Shown: positions 1-11,377 of the stretch, piece after piece
Layout: every line of letters starts with the position of its first letter
Numbering within the stretch: the stretch's first letter is position 1
DNA from: Ceratothoa steindachneri
Lineage: Eukaryota; Arthropoda; Malacostraca; Isopoda; Cymothoidae
Assembly: GCA_963969495.1 (NCBI GenBank)
Contig: OZ018333.1
Location: 85,911,256-85,975,255 of the forward strand
Length of the DNA: 64,000 nucleotides
Direction of reading: 5' to 3'
Position numbers and translations under genes: made by a program
The notes under the pieces: generated by a model
Databases searched by the model: none
What the model saw: the letters and a program-made list of their open reading frames with translations, nothing else
What the model was told of the DNA's origin: nothing

Positions 1-5
1 GTTTT

Positions 6-257
6 TTGATGCAAGAGCAGCGCTTGAATGGAGAGAATGTCAGGCAAATAATTGGGTATGTATACAAGGCTATGAATGCAGCAGAGCAAGACTTGGCTGT
101 GTTAAGGTATTTTTTGAAAGTTTTGTTTTTGTATGGTGTGAGGTTCGTGATTAAAACAAATCATCAACCTCTTGTGTATTTGCAACATATGAAATGGGCT
201 GATAGTAGGATTGCGAGGACTTTGGAAGATTTGAGTGAGTTTGACTATATGATTTGA
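6..257 (+). pseudogene. Gypsy G1 RNase H, C-terminal part
   Basis: The translation matches the second half of the Gypsy RNase H domain in G2, with motifs of the type KTNHQPLVYLQ and WADSRIARTLEDL. The usual catalytic Asp of KTDHQPL is Asn here (KTNHQPL). Compared with G2, about a dozen residues around the usual catalytic Glu are missing, and a stop codon falls where G2 continues. It is a decayed fragment that cannot encode a working RNase H. Confidence 0.75.
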
Positions 258-390
258 GTACATGCCTGGTGAATGGAATGGAGTGGCTGATTTGATGTCA
301 ATGTATCCTGGTACAAATGATGAAAATGTGTGTGGAGTGAGTGATCCTGAGTATTTGCCAAAAGGGATTATGAATGTAAAGGAGAGTAAG

Positions 391-765
391 GGTGGAGGTG
401 ATTCCTTGTTTGAGAGCGTATGGAATGGTTTGCAAGATTTAAGAGTGGAGTAGATGAGAGAGTACCCAATAGTGTGGATGATTTAAGGAAGGAGGTAATG
501 AGTGAAGTATGTAGGAAGCCAGAAAGTATTGGTATAGCGAAGGTGTGGAACTTTATGAAAGAATTGAGAGCGATGTGTATGCAAGGGGTCCTGCCATTTC
601 AGGAAGTGTTGATTGTAGTTAGTCGTTTGTATGGAGTGATTGTTTATGTGCACTTTGGTGCTGAGAGGCCGATTGTGTACAAGGATGAGAAAGTGGAGTT
701 TGAATGCTAATGTGGTACATCTGCAGTGTTTGAGTGGTGTGCATTACAATTAGGTGATTGAAAAG
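391..765 (+). pseudogene. Gypsy G1 OTU-like segment (frameshifted)
   Basis: This corresponds to the OTU-like segment of G2 (29,431-29,814). Visible landmarks are GGGDSLFESV, then LRKEVM, then FQEVLIVVSRLYGVIVYVH. A 4-base deletion relative to G2 near 437-445 shifts the frame, and an in-frame stop follows near 708. The HYN landmark of G2 is represented by a mutated 'cattacaattag' near 742-753. Where OTU proteases carry the catalytic Cys (GDGxC), this copy has Ser (GGGDS) and G2 has Ala. The OTU assignment rests on pattern only. Confidence 0.45.
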
Positions 766-1620
766 TGTTCATATATGAGGGAGAAGAATGATTGTCTGGA
801 TAAAAATGAGTGTGTGGTGAGTGATGATGTGGGAGTTGATGACGGTGTGGATGTCAGTGCTGATGTTGGTATGGTTGTTCCTACTGTGTATTGTGAACAT
901 GGTGGACCTGATATGATGGAAGCAAGAGTGAAAGTTGGTGAAAGGTTCTTCTGTGGCTTGATTGATACTGGAGCGCAAGTGTCATTAGTGAACGAGAAGA
1001 TTCTGAGTAAGTATGATGAGTTTAGATGTTGCGAGTATAAGCCTGTGAAGTTACGGATAGGTGGATTGGGGAATGGAATGAGAGAGGCATGGAAACAGGT
1101 TAGTCTGAGAGTGAGTTTGGGCAGCAGTATGAATGTGAAGCATGACTTTGTGATTCTGAAAGATGAGCAAATGCCAGGTTGTTTCTTTCTCGGTGTGGAC
1201 TTTATGAGATTGAATGATTTGTCTTTAGGTGCTGATAGGGATTGTGTTATGAAAGGTGAATGTGAGGTGATGAGGTTGAATGAGTATGTGAAGAATGTTG
1301 TCAAGTTTTGCAGTATGATCGAATTGGTCATGGATGATGAGAATAGGATTTTAAATAATGATAATATTCTAGAGATGAAAGAGATGTGTCCTTTTGTCAG
1401 TGAGTTGAAGAAGTGTGTGATGACGCATGTTGATTTGAATGAATGGCCAGAGTGTTTAAGTGATTTTAAAAGGTATGCTAAGGATTTTATTGTTTGTATG
1501 GATGTTGTATATTTTGTGAGGCATGTGAAGGGTGGTGATGATATGTATGTACCTGTGATGTCCTTGGTTGGTATGATTGGTCTGGTGAAAGTTGTGCATG
1601 ATAATTATGGGCAAGTTTAA
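754..1620 (+). pseudogene. Gypsy G1 second retropepsin plus pre-integrase region
   Basis: An open frame of 288 codons. It holds a retropepsin-like aspartic protease domain at roughly residues 54-156: the active-site motif LIDTGAQVSLV (residues 69-79), the flap-like LRIGGLGNG, and the closing GVDFMRLN. It then continues without a break into the region that leads into the integrase zinc-binding domain (PEYVPV-type strand, then VVHDNYG). In G2 the same junction is broken by one missing base at about 30,250, so this copy shows that protease and integrase were originally one continuous frame. The start shown is simply the beginning of the open stretch. In the intact family this would be the interior of a polyprotein. 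Confidence 0.7.
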
Positions 1621-1733
1621 TTTGTGGGAGTGTATGTAGAAGCATGTGTTCCATCCATTTCTGAGGATGTTGTAAATGATGTTGCAACTATGTGTGAAAG
1701 GTGTCAGAAGCAAAAGGTGCAGCCTGTTAGTAC

Positions 1734-2190
1734 ACTACTCTTAATAAAATTGTATTATTAACTTTTTATGTTTTAGTATCAGGTGGAATTCCTTAAGAAT
1801 TCAAGAATGAACCTGATAATGTGTGATAAATTGAAATACGTTTTATGCATAGTACAATGGCATTTTAGGTCATGACTAGCAGCTGCTAGAAACGAGCATT
1901 GGATAAAGATGTAATTTGAGGATAAAACTGTTTTTGCCTGATTGTTTCTAAAGCAATGGCCAAGGGGAAAGTAAAAGTCTTTTATTATATTAAATCATAT
2001 TTACTAATTTACAAGCAGCAGTAACACTTCTTATTTTGATTGAAATAGGAAAGTGAATGGTGTTTCAGCACTGTATTCATGAACTTCCTTGGAAAAACTC
2101 ATATTTTTTACTTTTCATATTTATATAAGGGTAGACAATAAAATTTTGCTCATTTTCAGTTCAGAGTCTATACTAATAAGACTATTTGTA
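1734..2190. other. No gene seen
   Basis: AT-rich sequence between the broken end of Gypsy G1 and the Tc1-like remnant. I see no coding pattern, clear repeat or RNA gene here. Confidence 0.5.
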
Positions 2191-2560
2191 ACCCAAAGAA
2201 GTTTGCAGCCATAAACCAGCCTTAGATAAGAGGCCATTGATTCACTGAAGACTACCTATATCAGATGAACTGAAAGAGACCCATAACATTATAGCCCCCT
2301 CCATGTTTGATAGTTGGGAACATTATTTTGAGGAAGATTCTGGGTTCTACTTTTACAAAATATGTGGTGAGCATAATTTTGTCCAAAAAGCTATAGCTTG
2401 GTCTCATCTGACCAGAGAATACTCTTCCAGTAACTAGGGGCTTGTTAATATTCTTTAGATGTGCAGGCATCAAATATGGGGTATTATGAGGTTAGTATGC
2501 CGAAGACAAATGCCCATAAGAATTTAACATTCTACTAACTGTAGTCTTGATTACCTGTAA
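2190..2560 (-). mobile_element. Tc1/mariner-type transposon remnant
   Basis: On the minus strand, 2,261-2,473 translates to a fragment ending in a pattern like FPTIKHGGGYNVMGLF, which resembles the Tc1 transposase motif around TVKHGGGSVMVWGCF. The flanking plus-strand text (for example 'tctcatctgaccagagaa' at 2,404) is of a kind often seen in vertebrate and invertebrate Tc1 copies. Only the central part of the DDE transposase is recognisable. No terminal inverted repeats could be paired. This is an old inactive fragment. Confidence 0.6.
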
Positions 2561-2584
2561 ACTACTGCTTTCCAGTTGATCTTG

Positions 2585-2746
2585 ACTGAACTAGATATAG
2601 CCAAAGAATTATTTCCTGATGATGTAGAGCTTCTAATAGAAGATGCTAGGTTCATAAACACTAATAAATTACAGGGTGTCATGCTAAATCTGTGGGTTGC
2701 ATTAAGAATAATGCTTACAATACCTATTACCCAAGTAATAAACTAA
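2585..2746 (+). pseudogene. hAT transposase C-terminal fragment
   Basis: A 53-codon stretch reads ...LQGVMLNLWVALRIMLTIPIT. This matches the hAT dimerisation region found on the opposite strand at 3,271-3,744 (LWTALRIGLTLPVT). It lacks the usual AEAERSFS continuation because a stop codon intervenes. It is a second, independently oriented hAT scrap next to the larger one. Confidence 0.6.
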
Positions 2747-3077
2747 TTTCTACTGTTTTACAGTGCTCACAAAAAATTGATACATTTTCACCGCAATAAA
2801 AAAAGCATCTAGAATATACAATTAGAACCCTCCACAGGAACAGTGGTTGTCCTGGCCTAAATGGCACCCTGGGCAAGTCTCACCTTCAGCACCCCCCCTC
2901 CCCATAGTTTGCCAACATACATTCAAATCCACGTAAAATAAAGAACAAAAATAACTTGCCCAAAATAACTTTATTGAACAAATTTTGGGAGCTTAAGAAG
3001 AAAAATAAAGAATGTTCCACACTCTCCTACCTATGTGCAAATACAAAAAGCGGTAGGAAGGACACACAGGTACACAC

Positions 3078-3080
<3 letters not shown>

Positions 3081-3148
<68 letters not shown>
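3081..3148. repeat. (TA)n microsatellite
   Basis: About 67 bases of pure alternating T and A, directly preceded by an imperfect CA-rich stretch (3,061-3,080). Confidence 0.97.
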
Positions 3149-3150
<2 letters not shown>

Positions 3151-3270
3151 CAAGAAAAGTACAAACTAAATTGCCATAATTAAACTAGAGAATTCAATTT
3201 GTAAATTATATGAATGCAAATTAACACACTTAAAAGAGGGTGTTTTATTAAAGTCAGAGCAAGAAACAAA

Positions 3271-3744
3271 TCAAATTGCTCCACAGTACAACTGCCATTT
3301 AAAACCTGACTTTTCTTGCCTTCCTTGATACAAAATAATCAATAAATCAGCATACAAAATCTGCCCAGAAATTGTACGATTTATACTGATGATGGCAAGA
3401 CCAGTAAGACACTCCTGTGACATAGGTGATCTCGGGTAAGATTTAATGAAATTCATCTTTGAAAAGCTCCTCTCTGCTTCAGCGACAGTGACTGGAAGAG
3501 TAAGACCAATTCTGAGAGCAGTCCACAAATTTGGATATATTTCAGAGAGCTCCCTTTCATGAATAAATGTCAGCAATTCAAGCAAGGATATGGTGTTTGC
3601 TGGCAAGTCAGTCAAGTTCTTAAGCTCCCGTGCAAGCTCTTTGCCATCTAAGTCAGATTTTTCCTTAAAGTGTAGCATATTACTAATGTTTGCGCATTGT
3701 TCTGTTAGCTCCTTAAATGTGAGATTTTGAAAATGTGTCAGCAC
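3271..3744 (-). pseudogene. hAT transposase, C-terminal dimerisation domain
   Basis: A minus-strand open stretch of 157 codons with the hAT C-terminal signature: LPANTISLLELLTFI, then LWTALRIGLTLPVTVAEAE, then RSFSKMNFIKS. This is the hATC domain as found in ZMYM1-like and TTF-type zinc-finger transposases, where it mediates dimerisation. The pieces at 4,149-4,532 and 4,749-4,997 are upstream parts of the same gene in other frames, so the transposase is broken. It should not be mistaken for a host ZMYM1 gene. Confidence 0.75.
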
Positions 3745-4148
3745 TCAAAACTTCTCTCACACAATTTCCAATGCGGAAAATCTTTCCTGAATGGTTAATG
3801 TTGCAGAATCTACCCCTGCATTGAAAAATGACACCTCCAGCTTCTTCAAAGCATCAATTAAGGGCTCAACAAATGCTTCATAGGAGAAATACTGCTTTGT
3901 GGACCTCAGCCGTTTTTGTTTTAACACAGCCTCTACATTTATTTATTCATATATATCTGAGGCTGCCATTTGTGCAACCACAAAACCTGTGGCCTTGTAA
4001 TTGCAGCGACCCCCTCTATTTTCTGTAAAAGATTTACTGCAACATCAATGTTCATGATAGGAGATCACATCTGCTTGCTCACATGCTGAATTTGGCACAA
4101 CAGGTCATACCACAGCACTGAGCAAATGGCGAAGCGGTACGACCCAAC

Positions 4149-4532
4149 CTACTCGACTAGAGATTGACCCTCTACTTTTACTACTGATTCGTTGGTGTTG
4201 TCCCTTACCTTGATCAGTGCATCTCTCACTGCAGCTGCCTCATATCTCAGGGGTTCTACACTATTGATCTTGCTTTCCCATCTTATATCAGACCACATCT
4301 TCAATGTGATGTCCACATATTTTTTCAAAATGGTCCATCGCTGTGTGGAGGCTGAAAGCAAGTTGTGAAGTTTCTGCAAGAAACCAAAGTAATTTGTGGC
4401 ATCAATAGATCTCTTAGCAGCATCGGCCAACACCAAATTCAAAGAGTGCGTTTCACATGGGACAAACAGAGCTCTGGGATTAATTTTTAAGAGCCTAGAT
4501 TGAACATGAACACCCTTGTTTTTTCCCCTCAT
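4149..4532 (-). pseudogene. hAT transposase, central catalytic region fragment
   Basis: A 127-codon minus-strand stretch with the pattern VPCETHSLNLVLADAA, then FLQKLHNLLSASTQRW, typical of the RNase H-like core of ZMYM1-type hAT transposases. It lies upstream, in transcription order, of the dimerisation fragment at 3,271-3,744. Stops and frameshifts separate them. Confidence 0.7.
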
Positions 4533-4748
4533 GTTAGTCTAATATGAATGTCCTCTACAGTCAGTCCATGAAACGAATTTTTAGCTCATCCAGTCTCTTC
4601 AGAATCAAGAATGCTATACCTGTGGACTTCTCTGCCTCCAAGAAACCCATGAAATGTTGCTTTATATGGGGTTTCTTCTCCACTGACACCAGTTGAATCA
4701 CAATTGACAACTGTTTAGTGTGGCTGATATCTGTAGTGGAATCTAAAA

Positions 4749-4997
4749 TTATTGAAAAAAAAACAAATCAATGAGTTCGTTTTGTATGTGGTGGCTGAAG
4801 TAGCTGGTGTAACAGGATGTACCTTTTTGGACATGGCTAATGTGCTCTTGCATTCTAGGATCAAATTTTGCAATTAGTTCAACTTCTTTCAGAAAATTGC
4901 CATTTGATGGCAAGAATGACTTTTCTGTATGCCCCCTTAGTGCCAAACCCCTAACTTCCAAATAATGCACAATAGCAGTGAGGCATGTCAGTACCAC
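4749..4997 (-). pseudogene. hAT transposase, N-terminal (DUF4371-like) fragment
   Basis: An 82-codon minus-strand stretch with the pattern LALRGHTEKSFLPSNGNFLKEVELIAKFDP. This is the N-terminal signature of ZMYM1/DUF4371 hAT proteins (RGHNE...NGNF..LLELLAKFD). It completes a 5'-to-3' series of three hAT fragments on the minus strand. A further possible N-terminal exon-like stretch lies near 5,820-5,890 but is too decayed to name. Confidence 0.7.
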
Positions 4998-5479
4998 TCT
5001 CCATCTTAACTTCTCAGCTTCCAGAAGTTCCTTCTCCCGCTTGTCAATGGTCTATCCCTTTCTCATCCTCACTGATAATTCTTTCCACATTTTCATAGAA
5101 TTTAGATATTCTGAATTGTTTTCATGTGTTGTGAGCAATGAGCTTGCATGTTTCCAGTCCATTAGTCCCTTGTTAAATTTATTTTCTTCTTGGAAAATAA
5201 TATGCAACAGAAACAAAAAAGGTTGTTGTTTTCAAGGAATAGACCAAACAACTTCTGGTTATATTTTCTACACTAACCAGTGACTTCCTGAAGTAATGAT
5301 GGTGACAAGTTCTTCCATCAGTGTTGTTCCTAGGGAATACAAAATCAGATGGCACTTAACTTGATCCTCTGGAAACCAGTTAATTCTCACACTCAGAACT
5401 GATGGTCAGTTAGCGGGGTCGGTGGACAGAGACTCATCTTCAGGAGTAAATTCTGCTCCAGGCATCTCTAATAAAAAAA

Positions 5480-6230
5480 ACAAGAGAAATAGTATACACA
5501 AATAGGTTAGATAATCATAGGTGTAACATGGGAGGATGAAGCAATAGTTTTTCCGATTTCCCAGAGATTTGCTTGTCCTAGGATACCTAGACCAGGATTA
5601 GCATTAAAAAACCCACCTAAATACAAACAAAACCCACTGAAAAGAGGGTTTTTTTTTAAATGTAGTGAATTTCATTACCTTTCAATGATAAAATAAACTG
5701 TTCTAAAATGCTTTGCAGAGATGCACACACACATAGATGCACACATTCACAGATATATGTGCCAACAAACTCACCTGATGAATCTTGCTGAGAAGAAGTA
5801 TTTAGGCAAATGGGTCTTCATCATCACCTGAAGGCTCAAAAACCATTTCAGTAGAGGCCTGTTTTGTTGTAGAAGTAGACAGCTTCTCATATTGGCTAGT
5901 GGCAGAGGATGTTGCAAAATATTTCAAAAGTGTCCATGCAGTAAAATTGAACATAAATGACCAATGCATAAATAGTTTAGTACAATTAATTTAAAATGTC
6001 ATTAAGCATAATTTATTGAACTTTTAGTCTGTAATCTGAAATGTAATATTTTCTTCATTCTATTTCAGGACATGATATGAGCTGTATGTTTTGTTTGAAT
6101 AAAACCTAACTATTTATACAACCAAAAAATTTACAATTTTTGCCAATTTTCTCTGAATGTTGTGAAAATATCAACAGAATTAAACCCTACATTAAACAAT
6201 CTGTTAATGATACATCTGTAAGTATAGATA
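5480..6230. other. No clear gene; decayed hAT 5' side and AT-rich DNA
   Basis: The left part may be the decayed 5' end of the hAT element. From about 5,940 onward the sequence is AT-rich with no recognisable coding pattern. Confidence 0.4.
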
Positions 6231-6291
6231 AGTTTTTATTTATTTATTTAATTTTTTATATTATCTTCATCATCAGCTTATTAGCCCGTCT

Positions 6292-8186
6292 TTATACAGG
6301 GTCGTTGTTTTTGATGAGCCGCTTCCACCTGTTTCTGGCTCCTGCCATGTTGGTCCCCAGTCCCTTCTCCCTCATGTCAGCTTGTATGCAGTCTCTCCAT
6401 CTAATCTTGGGTCTTCCTCTCCTTCTCCTTCCCTGTACTTCCATCCCCAACGCTCTTCTCTTGTCACTCTCTCCATCCCTTCTCATTATGTGTCCATACC
6501 TTCTAAGTCTTGCTTCCTGTGTCTTCTTCAAAATCTCCGCCACCTTTGTTGTTCCTCTGATCCTGGTATTTGTGATTCTGTCATCCCTCATCACACCATA
6601 CATCCATCACAGCATTCTCATTTCTGCTACTTCCATCCTTTCTTATTACTCTTCTTTACAGGTAATGCCTCTGCTCCATACATTATAGTTGGTCTTACAA
6701 CAGTTTTGTATACTTTTTCCCTTTAATTTCACTGGCATTTTCCTGTCACACAGAACCCATGACACATCCCTCCAACTCTTCCATCATGCTTGGATCCTTC
6801 TGGCTTTTCCTCATCTTCATTTCCATCTACTTAAAGGCATCTACTCTCGTTATTTCCATACCATCTAACCTAATGCTTTGACCTCTGTCCTTCTCTTCTT
6901 CTGTACACTTCATATATTCTGTCTTTGTTTTACTTATCTTCATCCCTCTGTTTTACAGTACTAATCTCTACTGCTCCAACACTTGCTCTACCTCTTCTTT
7001 AGTCTCACTGACTAAGGCCACATCATCTGCATATATCATGTCCAAGGGTATCCCCACTCGCATGTTCTCAGTCAACACGTCAAAGACGATGTTAAAGAGG
7101 AAGGGGCTTAATGCAGAGCCCTGATGTAGCCCCACCTCCACTCCAAAACTGTCTGTCATGCCTACTCCACTCCTTACCCGTGTTTTGACACTTCTGTACA
7201 TTTCCTTCACCAATCTTACATATTTTTCTGGTACTTTTCTTTCTCTCAAACATCCCCATAGTTTTTGTCTTGGTATTCTGTCATACACCTTCTCCAGATC
7301 TATAAAAAACATATGTAGTTCCTTCTGTTTCTCCCTGTACTTTTCAACATTTGCCTCAATATAAACACTGGGCTTGTTGTTCCTCTTCCAAGCATGAAGC
7401 CAACTAGACTGTTAACAGCTCCACCTCAAGTCGTAATCTTTTGTCCAAAATCCTCTCCCAGACTTTCATTGTGTGAGATAGCAGTTTAATCCCATGATAA
7501 TTTTTGCACTCTTGTACATCCCCCTTCCCCTTGAAGATGGGTACCAACAGACTCTCCCTCCATTCGTCAAGAGTCTCTTTCTGCTCCTCTGTCAGGCACA
7601 TCAGCTCTATCAGCTGTTTCAACAGTTCATGGCTAGCTTCTGCCTTCGTTACTGCTACTGCTTTACATGCGATCTTTTTTGCACGTTTGTACTCCATTTT
7701 ATCCTCCCTAGATCTGCTATTCTCCCACTGCTTTTTTGTTACCTTTTTCCTTACCAGGGTACTCCTTAATCTACCCTCCACCACCATTCTTCTCTAGGTG
7801 TGCGAGGCTTCCCAGATGTTTCTCCTAGCACTTCTCTTGCTACTTCTCTCATCACTTGTGTGTTCTCTTTCCACCAATCTTGTACTCTCACTACTTCAGT
7901 GTTCACTCTGCTTAAGACTTTGGTCTTGAACTCTTGCTTCTTTGTTTCATCTTTCAGTACTGTCCATCATATCTTCATCTCATAGCTCCTCTTTCCTTTT
8001 CTAGGTCTACTCAACCGCACATCCATCACAAGCAGCCGGTGTTGTGGTGCAACATGGTCCCCTGGTATTACTTTACAGCCTTTAATCTCTAACAGATTTG
8101 ATCTTTGATACATGATATAATCTACCTGGGTAGTATGGCCTCGGCTCTTGTATGTTATTCTGTTCTCTTGCATGTTGCAAATTTTT
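6292..8186 (-). pseudogene. RTE element: end of endonuclease, reverse transcriptase, C-terminus
   Basis: Read 5' to 3' on the minus strand. 8,186-7,967 is the end of the endonuclease. 7,787-7,404 is the linker and RT entry, with a pattern like VPIFKGKGDVQECKNYHGI. 7,312-6,968 is the RT core: FIDLEKVYDRIPR, VGLHQGSALSPFLFNIVFD, and the catalytic YADDVALVSE. 6,603-6,292 is the C-terminal tail RRRRGRPKIRWRDCI. YADD is intact, but frameshifts separate the blocks, so the gene is dead. The conserved blocks identify it as RTE-type. Confidence 0.8.
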
Positions 8187-9981
8187 TTTTTTTTTCCTTT
8201 AGAGCCCATCTGGCGACTGCCCACTTGAGCATAAGTGGCCGGAAATACGACAGCCTAGAACTAGGCTACTTTAAAATAAAATTATAAAAAAATAACAATG
8301 ATAAATATTGGAAAAACTTAACAAATAGGAAGCAATCTCCGACATCAGGGGGAGGTCCCCATCACCCCGGTGCAGGAGCGTACAACCTACAAAGAAAAAC
8401 AAAAAACAGAACCTACTTAAATAAAGGGGAGAAGCCCGGCCTCCCCCCAAAAGTCAACAAGTCCACAAATCAATGTGCACGAACTCATCCCAAGTACAAG
8501 GGACAGGCGGTAGCGACCCCGCCCATCCCGGTACCGGGACAGGTAACGTGCACAAAGATCACCCAGACTGGGACATTCGACAAGAATGTGCCGAACAGTC
8601 TGAGAGATGACGCAGTCGTCACAATAGGGCGCAGGCGAGAGCTCCATCAAATAGCGATGCGTCACACGAGTGTGCCCGATTCGGAGACGACAAAAAGCGA
8701 CCTGAAGCCGTGGCGGCATTAGGGGATAGGTCCATGGGAACAGTCGCGGCGCAATGGCACGCAACTTTAAGTTCCCTTCGACCGTCTCCCATCTTCTTTG
8801 CCAAGCAGTCCGAAGAGCTGCCCGTATTCCTGACATGTAGTCGGTGTGAGGAAGAGTGAAACGCTGGTCCGGTCGCAGAGTCCTCGCGGACTCTTTGGCG
8901 CCCTCATCGGCGTGCTCATTCCCCGCAATTCCTACATGTCCAGGAACCCAGCAGGGGATAATCTCGACATCTGCCCGGCTCGCCAAAACCGTGGCGTCAC
9001 GGATATCGCGAACCAGGGGATGCGGAGATTCCAATGCCCCGAGACCACTCAGGGCGCTTTGTGAGTCGCTATAGATCACAATCCGGTCTCCGAACCGGGC
9101 ACGTCGGGTAATCTCCCGTACCGAGTGGTGTATTGCCAACAGCTCGGCCGTGTAGACAGACGCAGCGCCTGGTAGAGCCCCGCTGACTTCAAACAGAGGG
9201 GATATAGCGTGGAAGCCGACCCCCTCTTGGGACTTGGAGCCATAGGTATACACTGGTACGATTCCAGCGTGACACGAGGTGTGCTCCAAAAAGGTCGAAC
9301 GCAATACTCCCGGCGCAGTACAAGCTTTGGGAGCAAAGGCGTGGCGACAAATAGCCAAATGTGGTATCCTCCAGAGTGGCATCCTGGGCAGAACCAGGGG
9401 CGCCACCGGCCCGAGAGCTATATCTACCTCTCGAAGGAGTTTCCTGGCCATAAACCCAAAGGGCTTAGGGTATGACTGGCGTCTCTCGGCGGCATAGGCA
9501 CCTTCGAGATCAGCTGAGGATGCAGTGAAAGCTGTTGGCGACTGAGGGAGGTGCCGGGCTCGCGCTTACAGGCAAGTGATGCACTGCACGCGGCGCAGAG
9601 CGAGTGGCATCTCCCCAGCATCGACCAACAGGCTCCCAATGGGGAAAGTGCGGAAGGCACCAGTCGCAAGGCGAAGGCGGGTGTGGTGGATCAAATCCAC
9701 CTTCTGCAATAAACGCTAGGCTGCGGATGCAAAAAACTCGCATCCGTAGCAGAGCTTCGAATGAACAAAGGTTCGATAAAAAAGTAAGGCAGTAGCCCTA
9801 TCAGCGCCCCAAGCGCTGAACGTCACGGAACGGAGAATATCCATGGCGCGGGTACAAGAGACCCTAAGGCTGCGAATATGAGCCTCCCAGGTGAGGCGTC
9901 GGTCGAATACAAGACCAAGGAAATGGTGCGACTAAACCACATCCAGGCACACCCCATTAAGAAACAAATCTGGGTCGGAGG
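8182..9981 (-). mobile_element. LINE-A copy A1 (I-like), 5'-truncated
   Basis: The minus-strand element ends in a poly(A) tail, seen as T's at 8,182-8,195. It has a 3' untranslated region (8,196-8,415), an RNase H gene end, and RT C-terminal sequence up to about 9,977, where it is cut off. The 3' end includes the hairpin shared by the family. It lies head to tail with copy A2, which begins with its own poly(A) at 9,985. Both sit inside the RTE element. Confidence 0.85.
8417..9451 (-). pseudogene. LINE-A1 ORF2 C-terminus with RNase H domain
   Basis: A 344-codon open stretch containing the RNase H domain. First motif: YTYGSKS, where the usual YTDGSKS Asp is replaced by Tyr. Second: AELLAIHH (Glu). 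Third: YSDSQSAL (Asp). Fourth: GNEHADEGA (Asp). After it come the conserved CRLRIGHTRVTHRYLM and a CxxC...H...C zinc-binding tail (CDDC..TVRHILVEC). Loss of the first catalytic Asp predicts no RNase H activity. The copy also lacks EN and most of RT, so it is a 5'-truncated insertion. Confidence 0.8.
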
Positions 9982-10010
9982 GGATTTTTTTTTTTTTTAA
10001 GAGCTCATCT

Positions 10011-10039
10011 GGCAACTGCCTACTTGGGCATTAGTCGCC
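10011..10039 (-). promoter_or_regulatory. LINE-A 3'-terminal hairpin (copy A2)
   Basis: The outer arms GGCAACT and AGTCGCC pair with one G-U type mismatch around an inner GCC...GGC stem. The same structure lies just before the poly(A) in A6 (51,070-51,098) and A7 (52,095-52,121, perfect 7-bp arms). A decayed version is in A1 (8,212-8,240). Conserved position next to the tail suggests a reverse-transcriptase recognition hairpin, as known for some other LINEs. The function here is inferred. Confidence 0.5.
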
Positions 10040-10341
10040 ATATTAAAACTGGCCTAGTTCTAGGCTACTTTAAAATAAAATTAGAGAGAAGAAAAAAAAA
10101 ACACCCCAAAAAGGGGAAAAGGAAGCAAGCTGGTGCGTCGGGGAGAGGTTTCCCGGAGCAGGAGCGGGCAACTAAAGAAAAAAAAAGAAGTTAAAAACAA
10201 AAAAAAACAAAAAACAAACCTTGCTTAAATAATAGGGAGAAGGCCGGCCTCCCCCAAGAAGTCAACAAGTCCACAGGTCAATGTGCACGAATCTGTCCCG
10301 AGTACAAGGGACAGGTGGTAGCGACCCCGCCCATCCCGGTA

Positions 10342-11377
10342 TCAGGACAGGTATCGTGCGCGAAGATCACCCAGACTGGGACATTTGACAAGAATGTGCC
10401 GAACAGTCTGGGGCACGACGCAGTCGTTGCAATAGGGCGCAGGCGAGCGCTCCATCAAATAGCGATGCGTCACACGAGTGTGTCCGATTAAGAGACGACA
10501 GAAAGAAGCCTGAAGCCGCCGCGGCATTGGGGGATAGGTCCATGGGAACAGTCGCGGCGCAATGGCACGAAACTTTAAGTTCCCTTCGACCGTCTCCCAT
10601 CTTCTTTGCCAAGCAGTCCGAACAGCTGCCCGTATTCCTGCCATGTAGTCGGTGCGAGGAAGAGCAAAACGCTGGTCCAGTCGCAGAGTCCAGAACCAGG
10701 GGCACCCCCTGCCCGAGAGCTATATCTACCTCTCGAAGGAGTTTCCTGGCCATAAACCCAAAGGGCTTAGGGTATGACTGGCGTCTCTCGGCGGCATAGG
10801 CAGCATCGAGATCAGCTGCGGATGCAGTGAGAGCTGTTGGCGACTGAGGGAGACGCCAAGCTCGCGTGTACAGGCGAGTGATGCACTGCACGCGGCGCAG
10901 AGACATTGGCATCTCCCCAGCATCGACCAACAGGCTCTCAATGGGGAAAGTGCGGAAGTCACCGGTCGCAAGGCAAAGGCCGGTGTGGTGGATCGAATCC
11001 ACCTTCCGCAATAAACGCTCGGCTGCGGATGCAAAAAACTCGCATCCGTAGCAGAGCTTCGAATGAACAAAGGTTCGATAAAAAAGTAAGGCAGTAGCCC
11101 TATCAGCGCCCCAAGCGCTGAACGTCACGGAACGGAGAATGTCCATGGCGAGGGTACAAGAGACCCTAAGGCTGCGAATATGAGCCTCCCAGGTGAGGCG
11201 TCGGTCGAATACAAGACCAAGGAAACGGTGCGACTCAACCACATGCAGGCGCACCCCAATAAGAAACAAATCTGGGTCGGGGTGAAGCCGTGGATGGCGG
11301 CAGAAGTGCACCACCTTAGTCTTGGCCAAACAAAACCGAAACCTGTGCGCTTCGGCATAGCGAGAGACGCGGTTCAA
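10342..11377 (-). pseudogene. LINE-A2 ORF2: RT thumb region joined to C-terminal tail
   Basis: Read on the minus strand. The upstream part is the RT thumb and connection region (FLGLVFDRRLTWEAHIRSL; YGCEFFASAAERLLRKV). It jumps at about 10,689 into the conserved tail (LIGHTRVTHRYLM, CNDCVVPQTVRHILVKC). The RNase H core present in A1 is deleted. The frame differs across the deletion joint. Confidence 0.75.

Larger units (their letters stand above)
1..1733 (+). mobile_element. Ty3/Gypsy-like element copy G1, truncated at both ends
   Basis: This stretch runs parallel to about 29,024-30,780 of the longer Gypsy copy G2 and has the same gene order: end of RNase H, OTU-like segment, second retropepsin, start of integrase. 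It enters from beyond the window edge and stops abruptly in the integrase zinc-binding region near 1,733, where similarity to G2 ends and AT-rich DNA begins. No LTR is present. Small insertions, deletions and stop codons break the frame at about 255-262 and 435-450, so this copy is dead. Its value is as an independent, diverged witness of the family's unusual domain order. Confidence 0.85.

Noticed and set aside
750..1331. Long antisense open frame opposite Gypsy G1 protease
   Set aside because: It is the mirror of a C-poor coding strand. The translation shows no domain and the sense strand has clear retropepsin motifs. The same applies to antisense frames at 29,793-30,128 and 31,629-32,327.
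3271..4997. Host ZMYM1-like zinc-finger gene
   Set aside because: The three fragments are in different frames without splice signals that would join them and match hAT transposase order. A dead transposon is simpler.
4978..5283. Plus-strand ORF between hAT fragments
   Set aside because: Mirror of decayed hAT sequence with no domain signature.
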